Below are positions 16,813 to 25,123 of a stretch of DNA of 41,972 nt, piece by piece. The position numbers and the translations under genes were made by a program. Where the stretch lies: NCBI RefSeq assembly GCF_937981445.1, contig NZ_CALJON010000047.1, positions 1-41,972 on the forward strand, given 5' to 3'. The notes under the pieces are model-generated. The model did not search any database, was not told where the DNA came from, and worked only from the letters and a program-made list of their open reading frames with translations. The stretch comes from an uncultured Veillonella sp. GTDB taxonomy: Bacteria; Bacillota; Negativicutes; Veillonellales; Veillonellaceae. Every line of letters begins with the position of its first letter. Positions within the stretch are counted from its first letter, which is position 1.

Positions 16813-17534
16813 AGAGCACCTGACTTTCTTACATCGGCCCCATTGGTAGGAGGCGTGCTTGTTACAACAGAGTGTAAAGCTTGTTTTTCTAAATGCAATT
16901 GGTTAGTAAAAGCCTCCATAATTGTTGTATCATGAGTGGCGATTATTAAGGTAGCACCTTGATTTTGGCAATAGGAGGTGAGCAGATTCAGTACAATTTC
17001 ACTATTGTGGGCATCTAAGTTAGCTGTAGGTTCATCAGCTAATAAAAGGGTAGGATTTTTTATTAATGCTCGTGCAATAGCCACTCGTTGTTGTTCCCCT
17101 TTGCTAAGCTGGGCGGGCTTTTTGTGAGCAAAGCCTACAATATCCATAGATACCATTAATTGCTCTAAATCATTTTCGTATAACAGTTTATCAGACAGAT
17201 GACTAAAGTAGGCACCTGTAGTGATGTTCTCCTTAGCGGAGAGGAAGGGAAGGAGATTAAAATCTTGGAAGATATATCCCACATGCTCCCGTCGCCAATT
17301 TGTAATGTCTTTAGGGCTACTAGCCGTCAAGTTCATATCATCAATGATAATCTCTCCTTCGGTAGGGCGCAGTAAACCGGCTAAACAATGTAACAGTGTA
17401 GATTTACCGCTTCCGCTAACACCAGTGAGACACCATTGGCTAGCTGTGTCAGCTTTAAAATGTGGTACATGGAGAGCATCAATATACTGCTCCCCATCTT
17501 TGTACCGATGAATTAAATTCTTAATTTCAATCAT
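16809..17534 (-). CDS. ABC transporter ATP-binding protein (LolD/MacB type)
   Basis: A 241-residue ABC ATPase that pairs with the FtsX-type permease. Walker A is G38-VSGSGKS-45, the Q-loop is GYIFQDFNLLPFLS, the signature is LSKGE (one residue off LSGGQ) and Walker B is LLLADEPTANLD, with the switch histidine in IATHD. A longer frame opens at 17594 but overlaps the preceding gene's stop. A GGAG site lies 8 bases before the ATG at 17534, and family members begin directly with MIEIKNL-like sequence, so 17534 is chosen. The gene follows the secreted CxxC protein by 43 bp and overlaps the permease by 4 bp. Confidence 0.92.
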   Translation of the reverse strand: MIEIKNLIHRYKDGEQYIDALHVPHFKADTASQWCLTGVSGSGKSTLLHCLAGLLRPTEGEIIIDDMNLTASSPKDITNWRREHVGYIFQDFNLLPFLSAKENITTGAYFSHLSDKLLYENDLEQLMVSMDIVGFAHKKPAQLSKGEQQRVAIARALIKNPTLLLADEPTANLDAHNSEIVLNLLTSYCQNQGATLIIATHDTTIMEAFTNQLHLEKQALHSVVTSTPPTNGADVRKSGAL

Positions 17535-17577
17535 AAAATCACTCCATTTTGAGTAGGAGATTTGCTGCAGAGCAGGA

Positions 17578-18024
17578 TTATTCAACGGTGGCATTTCTGA
17601 TTCGAACGAGGCTTACAAAGCCCGTTTCTGAATCAATATAGCTGCCTAGTTCTAATTGTCCTGTTACAGTAATGTCCTGGTCATATGGCAAAGCCGTTAC
17701 TGAATCATCTAAGTAGACGACTACAATATTGCTTGGCCAATCAGCATCAGTCGAACAGAAAGGGCAAATTGACATGGGAACTTGGGTAAGTACGAAGAAG
17801 TTAATGCTTGGTTTCAATGGTGGTGCCATATAGCCTTGCATAGTAACGGTGCTCCCATTTAACGATTGAAGTGTGTCAGATAATATAAGCCCCTGTGAGG
17901 TGGCACCGGCATACATTTCATCAAAGGATAGCCATTGTGCTTGTACTGAAGGAGCAGCTAGTGCTGCTCCTTGCAATACGACTAAAAGAAGAAGGTAACG
18001 ACAAACTAACTTAAGAACTCTCAT
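17578..18024 (-). CDS. Secreted CxxC protein, DUF3299-like, in ABC operon
   Basis: A 148-residue exported protein with a signal peptide (about residues 1-29; hydrophobic LLLLVVLQGAALAA). The mature part is a small beta-rich domain: LNGSTVTMQGYMAPPLKP, then MSICPFCSTDADWP with C87-P-F-C90, then a beta-rich C-terminus. The layout matches the OB-like DUF3299 proteins encoded beside MacB-type ABC genes in some Proteobacteria, where such clusters are zinc-regulated (family knowledge; the match here is by eye). The CxxC pair could bind metal or be redox active. Its ATG overlaps the phosphatase TGA (ATGA), so it is translated from the same message. Confidence 0.65.
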   Translation of the reverse strand: MRVLKLVCRYLLLLVVLQGAALAAPSVQAQWLSFDEMYAGATSQGLILSDTLQSLNGSTVTMQGYMAPPLKPSINFFVLTQVPMSICPFCSTDADWPSNIVVVYLDDSVTALPYDQDITVTGQLELGSYIDSETGFVSLVRIRNATVE

Positions 18025-19892
18025 TTTTTAGCCACATCCTTGGTTGCATCAACGCCTAATGCACGCATGATACCAAAGAAGACTTCTGTGTTATCCATAA
18101 CGCCATGGAAGTATTCAGAGCCTGGACCTTGAGCCATAAGCACTACATCATCGGCGGAATGTACTTCGCTTGTTTCACCTGTAGTTGTTGGCAATGTACC
18201 TTGCACTAGACGTGCTCCCTGTGGCGCACGATTTGGGTTGGCAATAACTAGACCGTCTTTGCCAGCTCTAGCTGGGTCATTTGGAGTAGGTTGGAAACGA
18301 TAGTTTTCATAATGATCTGGGGAGTTGGCGTATTGTACAGCAAGCGTCACATCGGCATCAGGATTGTCTGGGAAGCCATCGCGATTAGCATCGATGAAGG
18401 TTGGCCATTTAGCATCAGCATATACACGTACCCCTTCACGACCTACTTTGCCGTCTGCTTCACTATAAGTACCAGTAATACTTACGCCATGAGCATGGTC
18501 GGCCACTACGATGATAAGGGTATTATCGCCATGTGCTTTGGAATAGTCTTGTGCGTATTTAATGGCTTGGTCAAATTCGATGGTGTCATAGGTGGCACGT
18601 TGCCAATCCATAGTGTGAAGTTGTTTATCGATGGAGCCAGCTTCGGACATGAGGAAGAAGCCATTTGGATTCTTTTCTAATACTTCAATTGCTTTTTTAG
18701 TCATATCTACAAGACCTGGTTGGTCCGTGAAGCCTTTTAATACTTTTTCATTTGGTGTTAAGAAGGCGCGGTCCATGTATACATTCATTGTATTTAAGGT
18801 GAATAGACCAAGGATTGGTTGATCCCCAGTGAGCTTATTAAGCTCTGTTTTAGTACCGGCGAACTGATAGCCCTTATCCTTAAATTCTTGAATAACATTG
18901 ATATTATCTTTACGTTTGGAGCCTGGTGTGGATAGTGGTAGGAAGAACTGAGAACCACCACCAAGAACTACGGCTGGAGGATTTTGGCGATTAATAAAAT
19001 CATTGGCAATGAAGTTTTGTTCCCCACGTCGTCTTGTATGAGCTGTAACAGCTGCTGGTGTAGCATCTGTTACAGCAGCGGTTGTTACCATGCCATAGGA
19101 CATGCCTTTAGACCGTGAGACGATTTCAGCAATGGTTTCCACTTTAGGAGCATCAAGTGAATCTGGCGTACTATTTTCATATACGCCCATAGCATTAACT
19201 ACTGACTTGTTACCTGTATTGTAAGCAGAAGCGCTATTAGCCGAGTCTGTTACGATGGAGTCATAGCCTGATGTGGTGATTAAAGCGAGGTTTGGCATTT
19301 TTTCCATGTTGAGCACGTCATTGTACTTGCCTTCGGATAAGCCTTTAGATAAAATACGGGCCATTTCTTTTGCTTGAAGGCTCATGCCATCGCCGACGAA
19401 GAGGATTACATTTTTCGCTTTTTTCTGAGCTTGTTCATTTACGACTTCGTAGTTGGCTGTACGCGTAATACTCGAGTTACCATTAGATGCCACTACTTTT
19501 ACAACTTGGGAGCCAGTGTTTGAGAAGTGCACATCGTTGATGCGGTAGGAAAGATGCGTGCCTTGATTGATAATTTCAGGCTTTTCTTGTAACACTTTTG
19601 CTGCATCTGTACCATTGATTGTTACCGCCACTTCCTTGGTGCTTGATGGTAGTTCTACTTCAAAGTCAAATTGTTGACCGCGCCAAAGTTTGGCCCGATT
19701 AATAGGTAAAATTTTAATATCATTGCTAATTTGTGGTAATTGATTAGCACTGAGTTCTTGAGCCGCTACGACTTTAGCTGGTGCGGCTTGTGCGTCTGCA
19801 TTGCTAGCAGCTTGGCCAATGATGGGAGAAAATGCCAAGGTGCTGGCTAAACTTAACATAATGGTTAGACGAAGACGCTGTTTCTGATTCAT
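18021..19892 (-). CDS. phoA: Alkaline phosphatase (PhoA family), exported
   Basis: A 623-residue zinc/magnesium metalloenzyme that releases phosphate from monoesters outside the inner membrane. A signal peptide (about 1-28, ending GQA) is followed by a beta-sandwich-like region of about 120 residues (HLSYRINDVHFSNTGSQVVK) not found in E. coli PhoA. The catalytic domain then starts near 160: metal ligand D168 in VGDGMS, nucleophile S217 in TDSANSASAYNTG, TAHTRRR, SEAGSIDKQLHTMD, ADHAHG and the last zinc histidine in SEVHSADDV. All key motifs are present, with N for A after the catalytic serine (DSAN). AGGAGG lies 7 bases before ATG, and a repeated Pho-box-like element lies 80-107 bp upstream. 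It is the first gene of a four-gene operon. Confidence 0.94.
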   Translation of the reverse strand: MNQKQRLRLTIMLSLASTLAFSPIIGQAASNADAQAAPAKVVAAQELSANQLPQISNDIKILPINRAKLWRGQQFDFEVELPSSTKEVAVTINGTDAAKVLQEKPEIINQGTHLSYRINDVHFSNTGSQVVKVVASNGNSSITRTANYEVVNEQAQKKAKNVILFVGDGMSLQAKEMARILSKGLSEGKYNDVLNMEKMPNLALITTSGYDSIVTDSANSASAYNTGNKSVVNAMGVYENSTPDSLDAPKVETIAEIVSRSKGMSYGMVTTAAVTDATPAAVTAHTRRRGEQNFIANDFINRQNPPAVVLGGGSQFFLPLSTPGSKRKDNINVIQEFKDKGYQFAGTKTELNKLTGDQPILGLFTLNTMNVYMDRAFLTPNEKVLKGFTDQPGLVDMTKKAIEVLEKNPNGFFLMSEAGSIDKQLHTMDWQRATYDTIEFDQAIKYAQDYSKAHGDNTLIIVVADHAHGVSITGTYSEADGKVGREGVRVYADAKWPTFIDANRDGFPDNPDADVTLAVQYANSPDHYENYRFQPTPNDPARAGKDGLVIANPNRAPQGARLVQGTLPTTTGETSEVHSADDVVLMAQGPGSEYFHGVMDNTEVFFGIMRALGVDATKDVAKK

Positions 19893-19971
19893 AATGAAAT
19901 CCTCCTATAAATAAAGATACTCTTCTTGCCCTAATCCTAACAAAGAACCTTGAAAAGATACAGAAAAAATA

Positions 19972-19999
19972 CTGTAAAGTATTTGTAACGATTTTGTAA
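19972..19999 (-). promoter_or_regulatory. Pho-box-like array upstream of phoA
   Basis: On the minus strand TTACAA, TTACAA and TTACAG start exactly 11 bp apart, with 5-bp spacers (plus-strand positions 19994-19999, 19983-19988 and 19972-19977). A fourth, weaker TTACCT lies at 20004-20009. This is the arrangement of PhoP binding sites in Firmicutes (TTNACA direct repeats with 5-bp spacers). Phosphate starvation control is therefore likely. Confidence 0.75.
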
Positions 20000-20108
20000 T
20001 TATAGGTAATATATTGCGTAATAAGGCCGTTGTCATGGATGGTTTATGTATAGTCAGTATAAGGAGGCTTATATGTATTAATAAGAAATTACTATGGGGA
20101 ATAGAATC

Positions 20109-20171
20109 ATGCTAAGACAGCGCATTGAAAACGATGATAGGATTACATCGAAAAAAATAAATCTATTATGA
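20109..20171 (+). CDS. Possible 20-codon small ORF
   Basis: ATG with GGGGA 8 bases upstream opens a 20-residue frame beginning MLRQRIENDD, between the Pho-box array and the FNT promoter. There is no clear promoter and no family. Just before it, AAGGAGG (20061-20067) precedes ATG-TAT-TAA, a two-codon frame. Both may be remnants or leader peptides. Confidence 0.2.
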   Translation: MLRQRIENDDRITSKKINLL

Positions 20172-20217
20172 CTTATGCTCAAAATTAATAATCAATATAC
20201 AAAATTGTAATACAAGC

Positions 20218-20245
20218 TTGTAAGTGCCTTTTTATCTGCTATAAT
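20218..20245 (+). promoter_or_regulatory. Sigma-70 promoter for the FNT gene
   Basis: TTGTAA and a perfect TATAAT are 16 bp apart. It is the best promoter in the 19893-20513 spacer and implies a leader of about 260 nt before the FNT start. Confidence 0.65.
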
Positions 20246-20291
20246 GAAATTATAAACTATACTATAGAATTTACGTTTTGGCGGATTTTAT

Positions 20292-20432
20292 ACATAGTTT
20301 TTATGTAAATGGACTTCTAGGGTCCGTATTAGTTTATGTTGTTGTAACAACAAGGTACAGAGGGGTAATTAATTCGAATATACGTAGCCGACTCCATATC
20401 GACCAAATAAGACCTAAACGATGCCGTTGTTA
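20292..20432 (+). promoter_or_regulatory. Structured 5' leader of the FNT gene (unassigned)
   Basis: Within the leader I see hairpins ACATA/TATGT (20292-20306) and GGAC/GTCC, then a perfect 7-1-7 inverted repeat TTGTTGT-A-ACAACAA (20339-20353). A possible long-range pairing links TAACAAC (20345-20351) with TTGTTA (20426-20431). TTCTAGGGTCCG (20315-20326), this hairpin, then GGTACAGAG recalls the 5' half of the ykkC-yxkD motif, but the 3' half is not recognisable. No riboswitch family is claimed. Confidence 0.4.
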
Positions 20433-20513
20433 TAGCTAGGTACACTATGTGTGATTATCTTAAGTAAGATGAATTGTAAATGTTAAGTAAGGCGCTTAAA
20501 GGGGGATATGTAT

Positions 20514-21401
20514 ATGCAAGTACCAATGTTATTGAAACCCATTGAAACAACAGCGGCAGCGGTTTTAATCGGGCAGCGAAAGTCAAATTTACCTATTGGG
20601 CGAATGCTGATTCTTAGCTTTTTAGCGGGTGCTTACATAGCGTTTGCAGCACAAGCGTCTAACATGGGGGCTTATAATTTGCTCGCCATGCCAGAAACTT
20701 TTGGTTTAGGTCGTACTGTGGCAGGTCTCATTTTTGGCAGTGGGCTCGTGTTTGTAGTTCTTACAGGGTGTGAATTATTTACTGGAAATGTGCTTATTAC
20801 AGCGAGTATGGCCGCCAATGAAGTGACAGCCGCTCGAATGCTTCGTAATTGGTTTTGGGTATATTTAGGTAATTTTTTAGGTTCTCTCTTTATCGCTTGG
20901 AGTCTTTGCCAGTCCGGCTTGTGGGGGAGTAGTGGACATCTTTTAGGCGCTATGACCTTGAAGATTGCTTTAGGAAAAATTAGTTTATCCTTCGGTTCGG
21001 CCCTAATTTTAGGGATTCTTTGTAATTGGCTCGTTTGTCTGGCTGTGTGGCTCAGTTTTTCTACCATGTCTATGCCAGCCAAGATTATGGGGATTTTCTT
21101 ACCGATTTTCATGTTCGTATTGTCGGGCTTTGAACATAGTGTAGCTAATATGTACTATATTCCAGCAGGTATTATGGCAGCTCAAGACCCTGCCATTGCG
21201 GCTAAGGCCTTGGCTATAGGGGTAAGTCCTGAAGGGATTGCTTCGCTTACATGGAGTAATTTTATTCTTAAGAATTTAATTCCAGTTACTTTGGGTAATA
21301 TGATTGGAGGCATTTTATTCATTGCCATGGCGTATTTCTATGGACATGGTAAACCTAGCAAAGAAATGCTTGAATCTGTAGAAAAAGGAATTTTTAAATA
21401 A
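20514..21401 (+). CDS. Formate/nitrite transporter family channel (FNT)
   Basis: A 295-residue inner-membrane protein with six predicted helices. It carries the two FNT signatures: TGCELFTGNVLI (near 85-96) and SGFEHSVANMYYIP (near 203-216), the latter with the conserved pore histidine. FNT pentamers conduct formate (FocA), nitrite (NirC) or hydrosulfide. With a formate dehydrogenase block 4-9 kb downstream and formate-folate genes beyond, formate is the likely substrate (inference). Two ATGs are possible: 20508 is only 2 bases from the AGGGGG ribosome site, while 20514 is 8 bases away and preferred. A terminator follows at 21423. Confidence 0.92.
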   Translation: MQVPMLLKPIETTAAAVLIGQRKSNLPIGRMLILSFLAGAYIAFAAQASNMGAYNLLAMPETFGLGRTVAGLIFGSGLVFVVLTGCELFTGNVLITASMAANEVTAARMLRNWFWVYLGNFLGSLFIAWSLCQSGLWGSSGHLLGAMTLKIALGKISLSFGSALILGILCNWLVCLAVWLSFSTMSMPAKIMGIFLPIFMFVLSGFEHSVANMYYIPAGIMAAQDPAIAAKALAIGVSPEGIASLTWSNFILKNLIPVTLGNMIGGILFIAMAYFYGHGKPSKEMLESVEKGIFK

Positions 21402-21422
21402 ATAATGAGGACTCTCATTACG

Positions 21423-21466
21423 GATCTGGCCCTGTAGTTGACCTTATACTATAGGGCTAGATTTTC
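21423..21466 (+). terminator. Intrinsic terminator of the FNT gene
   Basis: ATCTGGCCCTGTAG pairs with CTATAGGGCTAGAT (two G-T pairs), followed by TTTCTTT. Confidence 0.8.
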
Positions 21467-21492
21467 TTTATACTTAGTTTTTTATACTTAGC

Positions 21493-21545
21493 TAGATTTT
21501 TTATATGGAATTAGATTTTATATGGAGCTAGATTTTATACTTAAT
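21493..21545. repeat. 3 degenerate 17-19 bp tandem units
   Basis: TAGATTTT recurs at 21493, 21512 and 21529, each time followed by a TATATGGA-like end. The array sits between the FNT terminator and the next gene; no gene is present. Confidence 0.65.
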
Positions 21546-21687
21546 TATGGGGCCTTAGCATTGACCCTTTTCAATATCGAAAAAATTCGCTATACTAATA
21601 ATTGAAAAGTAGTAAATGAAGATTACAAAATATTTGACCTGGTGAGCTTATTTTTTATAGCTCATAGCAGTAGAAATGGAGTAACAG

Positions 21688-22479
21688 ATGGAATATACCG
21701 GTATTTTATATTCAGTAGAGAATCATGTAGCTACGATTACCTTTAATCGTCCAGAAGTACAAAATGGTTTTAATGTGCCTATGTGTAAGGAAATATTAGA
21801 TGCTATTGAGCGCACAGAGGCTGATCCAGAAGCGCGCGTATTATTATTCAAAGCCAATGGTAAGGTCTTCTCGGTAGGGGGCGACTTGGCAGAAATGAAG
21901 CGTGCTGTTGAAGAAGATGATCAACAAGCCTTAGTGGCTATTGCTGAATTGGTTATGCAAATTTCATTTGCTATGAAGAAGATGAGTAAACCTGTTGTTA
22001 TGAGTACTGATGGTGCTGTAGCAGGCGCAGCTTTTAACATGGTATTGGCAGCGGATCTTTGTGTGGCATCGACAAATAGCCGTTTTATTCAGGCTTTCGT
22101 AAATGTAGGTCTTGCACCTGATGCTGGCGGTATGTTCTTGTTGACTCGTGCCATTGGCATGAATCGAGCTATGCATTTAGCTATGACAGGGGAAGCTGTT
22201 ATAGCTGAAAAGGCAAAAGAATACGGCTTTGTATATAAAGTATGTGAGCCAGAATTATTAGTAAAAACAACAGATCGTCTTTGTACACGCTTAGCAAAAG
22301 GTCCTGAACTTTCCTTCAAAGCGATGAAAGAACAAATGTGGGCCGCCTTCTTTAGCAATTGGGATGAATATGCTAAATTAGAAGTGGAGTTACAAACATA
22401 CTTAGGTTTCTCTGAAGACTTCAAAGAAGGCGTTCGGGCCTATGCAGAACGAAGAAGACCTAAGTTCCAAGGGAAGTAG
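21688..22479 (+). CDS. Enoyl-CoA hydratase/isomerase family protein
   Basis: A 263-residue crotonase-fold protein. The oxyanion-hole segments are FSVGGDLAEMK (near 64-74) and STDGAVAGAAFNMVLAADL (near 108-126), and the active-site loop is FVNVGLAPDAGGMFLLTRAIG. The glutamate found at the first acid position of true hydratases is not evident, and the loop carries D in PDAGG, as in several isomerases and PaaG-like enzymes. The CoA substrate is therefore unclear. The site GGAGT lies 7 bases before ATG. It is monocistronic, ended by a strong terminator at 22535; neighbours give no pathway clue. Confidence 0.85.
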   Translation: MEYTGILYSVENHVATITFNRPEVQNGFNVPMCKEILDAIERTEADPEARVLLFKANGKVFSVGGDLAEMKRAVEEDDQQALVAIAELVMQISFAMKKMSKPVVMSTDGAVAGAAFNMVLAADLCVASTNSRFIQAFVNVGLAPDAGGMFLLTRAIGMNRAMHLAMTGEAVIAEKAKEYGFVYKVCEPELLVKTTDRLCTRLAKGPELSFKAMKEQMWAAFFSNWDEYAKLEVELQTYLGFSEDFKEGVRAYAERRRPKFQGK

Positions 22480-22534
22480 TTAAATAGACTAGGTCTCGTC
22501 TTTGAAAAATAAATATCATTTTTAGGAAAAATAT

Positions 22535-22607
22535 AAAAGATGTCATATATACGCGCTCTCAGGTTAGTCAAACTAAATGTTCGCTTCGTATATGTGACAT
22601 CTTTTTT
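22535..22607 (+). terminator. Long intrinsic terminator
   Basis: AAAAGATGTCATATATACG pairs with CGTATATGTGACATCTTTT around a loop that itself holds a small TTAGT/ACTAA hairpin, then a T-run. The rest of the 367-bp spacer 22480-22846 holds the next promoter and no gene. Confidence 0.9.
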
Positions 22608-22725
22608 GGTAGAAACAGATTTGTAGAAATAGATAATGTACTTACAAAGAATGAGACCGTCATCGGTATGAGAAGTTTATACAGCTCAGTATGTGAGAAG
22701 GTTATACTGCTATGGATAAGTGGTA

Positions 22726-22755
22726 TTGTACACTTTATTTAATGCTCTTTATACT
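22726..22755 (+). promoter_or_regulatory. Candidate promoter of the aldo/keto reductase
   Basis: TTGTAC and TATACT are 18 bp apart, 91 bp before the start codon. Confidence 0.45.
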
Positions 22756-22846
22756 AATACTTGTGAAGTGATTATTACCTGCCCTTGTATGTAATGTATG
22801 GGAAAGGTAAATATTGTCTTGAATTTATAATGAAGGAGAAAGTTTC

Positions 22847-23731
22847 ATGAGTATGTATAATTATAATAAAGATACAGTAGAGTTAAATAATGGTGTTACA
22901 ATGCCAATTTTGGGCTTTGGTGTTTATCAAGTACCACCTGAAGAAACGAAGCAAGCTGTGCTAGAGGCTTTAAAAGCAGGCTATCGTCATATTGATACGG
23001 CGCAAGCTTATGGCAATGAAAAAGAAGTGGGCGAGGCCATTAAAGAGTCGGGGATTCCGAGAGAAGAGCTCTTTATTACGACAAAAATTTGGATTAGCAA
23101 TTTTGGTTATGAAGCAGCAAAATCATCTATAGATCGTTCATTACAACGCATGGGGTTGGACTATGTAGATTTATTCCTTTTACACCAACCATTCAGTGAT
23201 TATTATGGTGCCTATCGCGCCCTAGAAGAAGCTTATGATGAAGGTAAAACGAGAGCTATTGGGGGAAGCAATTTTTATCCAGATCGTTTAAGTGATGTAG
23301 CCGCCTTTAACCGTATGGTGCCACAAGTGAATCAAGTGGAAACGCATCCTTTTAATCAACAAATTGAGGCTCAGGAAAACATGGAAAAAAATAATGTTCA
23401 AATTGAGTCTTGGGCTACATTTGCTGAAGGGCGCGGCGATATTTTTAATAATCCTATTTTAAATGAAATTGGTAAGGCTCATGGTAAAACAGCAGCACAA
23501 GTAATGATTCGTTGGCAAGTACAAAGGGGCATTGTTTGTTTGACTAAGACTGTACGACCTGAACGAATGGCCGAGAATTTTGATGTATTTGACTTTGAAT
23601 TAAGCAAAGAAGAGATGAATCGCATTCAATCGTTAGACCGTAAAGAAAGTTTATTCTTTAGTCATCAAGATCCAAAAACAGTGGATTTCTTCATTGGCTT
23701 GGTAAAGGACCGTGAAGATTTAGATTTATAA
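22847..23731 (+). CDS. Aldo/keto reductase
   Basis: A 294-residue NADPH-dependent reductase of the 2,5-diketo-gluconate reductase-like AKR branch. The TIM-barrel tetrad is complete: D50 and Y55 in HIDTAQAYGNE, K80 in TTKIW and H113 in LLHQPF. The cofactor region SLDRK-like and TKTVRPERMAENF is near the C-terminus. Substrates in this group are small aldehydes and ketones such as methylglyoxal; the true one is not evident. AAGGAGAAAG precedes the ATG by 6 bases. It is bounded by its own promoter and a terminator shared with the convergent guaC. Confidence 0.92.
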   Translation: MSMYNYNKDTVELNNGVTMPILGFGVYQVPPEETKQAVLEALKAGYRHIDTAQAYGNEKEVGEAIKESGIPREELFITTKIWISNFGYEAAKSSIDRSLQRMGLDYVDLFLLHQPFSDYYGAYRALEEAYDEGKTRAIGGSNFYPDRLSDVAAFNRMVPQVNQVETHPFNQQIEAQENMEKNNVQIESWATFAEGRGDIFNNPILNEIGKAHGKTAAQVMIRWQVQRGIVCLTKTVRPERMAENFDVFDFELSKEEMNRIQSLDRKESLFFSHQDPKTVDFFIGLVKDREDLDL

Positions 23732-23743
23732 GAAGAAAGAAAA

Positions 23744-23790
23744 AAACACAGGTAGTGTTTCCTAATAAAAGGAAATGCTACCTGTGTTCT
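23744..23790. terminator. Terminator between convergent AKR gene and guaC
   Basis: AACACAGGTAG pairs with CTACCTGTGTT, with an inner TTCCT/AGGAA stem. On the minus strand it ends in a seven-T run, so it serves guaC best; on the plus strand the T-run is weak. Confidence 0.85.
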
Positions 23791-23821
23791 TTATATTATA
23801 GTGTGAATTGTTTATTTAGAA

Positions 23822-24808
23822 TTAACGATCACCGTTAAAAATGGAGTTTTTAACGATTACATAGTCAACTTTTCGAATGGCATTTAGATTGTTGCCACCT
23901 GCATAGGAGATGGAAGATTGAAGGTCTTGTTCCATTTCAGTTAATGTGTCAAACAAGCTACCTTTGGAAGGAATGTACATTTTTTTACCTTCTACATTTT
24001 TCTTTTCCCCTTTTTGGGATTCAGAGGCACTGCCGAAGTATTCTTTATATGGTTTGCCTTCGATTTCTACAGTTTTGCCTGGGGATTCTACATGACCTGC
24101 AAATAAGGAACCGATCATAACCATAGTAGCACCAAAGCGAATGGATTTAGCAATATCGCCATGGTCACGAATGCCACCATCAGCAATTACAGGTTTAGTA
24201 GCAGCCTTGCTGCACCAACGAACAGCAGATAACTGCCAACCACCAGTACCAAAACCAGTTTTTAATTTAGTAATGCATACTTTACCAGGTCCAATGCCTA
24301 CTTTAGTGGCATCGGCGCCAGCATTTTCAAGCTCACGTACTGCTTCAGGAGTACCCACATTACCAGCAATAACGAAGCTGTCTGGTAATTGTTTCTTAAT
24401 ATGTTGAATCATTTGAATTACAGAATTAGAATGGCCATGAGCAATGTCAATGGTAATAAATTCAGGGGAAAGACCAGCGGCTTTGATTTCATCTACAAAA
24501 GCAAATTCTTCGTCTTTAACACCAATACTAATGGATGCGTAAAGACCTTGTTCTTTCATGCGTTTAATGAAGTCTAAACGAGTATGTGGTGCAAAGCGGT
24601 GCATAATGTAGAAATAATTTTCACGGGCTAATTTTTCAGCTAATTCTTCATCGATAATTGTTTGCATATTAGCAGGAACCACTGGTAAGCGGAATGTATG
24701 GGAACCTAATGTTACAGTTGTGTCACATTCACTACGGCTGTTTACAATACATTTATTAGGAATTAATTGGATATCTTCATAGTCAAAAATATTTGTTGTA
24801 TTAATCAT
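23822..24808 (-). CDS. guaC: GMP reductase
   Basis: A 328-residue enzyme of the IMPDH/GMPR family that converts GMP to IMP and ammonia with NADPH, linking guanine and adenine pools. The catalytic loop reads GIGPGKVCITK with C178, followed by TGFGTGGWQLSAVRWC. This is the GuaC2-type signature and differs from IMP dehydrogenase (GPGSICTT), and there is no CBS insert. The length equals that of the family. A longer frame upstream to 24952 is hydrophobic and lacks a ribosome site; AGGAGG lies 7 bases before the ATG at 24808, which is chosen. It is convergent with the reductase gene. Confidence 0.95.
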   Translation of the reverse strand: MINTTNIFDYEDIQLIPNKCIVNSRSECDTTVTLGSHTFRLPVVPANMQTIIDEELAEKLARENYFYIMHRFAPHTRLDFIKRMKEQGLYASISIGVKDEEFAFVDEIKAAGLSPEFITIDIAHGHSNSVIQMIQHIKKQLPDSFVIAGNVGTPEAVRELENAGADATKVGIGPGKVCITKLKTGFGTGGWQLSAVRWCSKAATKPVIADGGIRDHGDIAKSIRFGATMVMIGSLFAGHVESPGKTVEIEGKPYKEYFGSASESQKGEKKNVEGKKMYIPSKGSLFDTLTEMEQDLQSSISYAGGNNLNAIRKVDYVIVKNSIFNGDR

Positions 24809-25123
24809 GGAAATCCTCCTATTCTCATGGTTATCACATAATAATCCATTAGATATTATATAGAAAAATTTAAAAATAAGCAAGATGTAGATGAAATAAA
24901 TATTACAACTACAATATATTGTAAGGTGTATTTGCTCTATAGTATATGACAAGAGACAAGATTTACTTATTTCTACTCTTTTTGTCTACTTATACTCAAC
25001 GATTGTACTGTGAATGTGCTATAATAAAGTTATTATTAATAGTATGTATTACTATAGATGGTATTGGGTAAATAGTGCATAAGGATGTAATAATGGGTTA
25101 GCATTTTTGAGGAGGCTTTCATT
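24809..25123. other. Divergent guaC/thiT intergenic region
   Basis: These 315 bp hold the thiT promoter (extended -10 TGCTATAAT, with TATAAT at 25020-25025) and AT-rich sequence upstream of guaC. I saw no TPP or purine riboswitch consensus and no further gene. Confidence 0.55.

Noticed and set aside
24809..24952. N-terminal extension of GMP reductase by 48 residues
   Set aside because: The extension is hydrophobic and AT-driven; the strong ribosome site and family length place the start at 24808.
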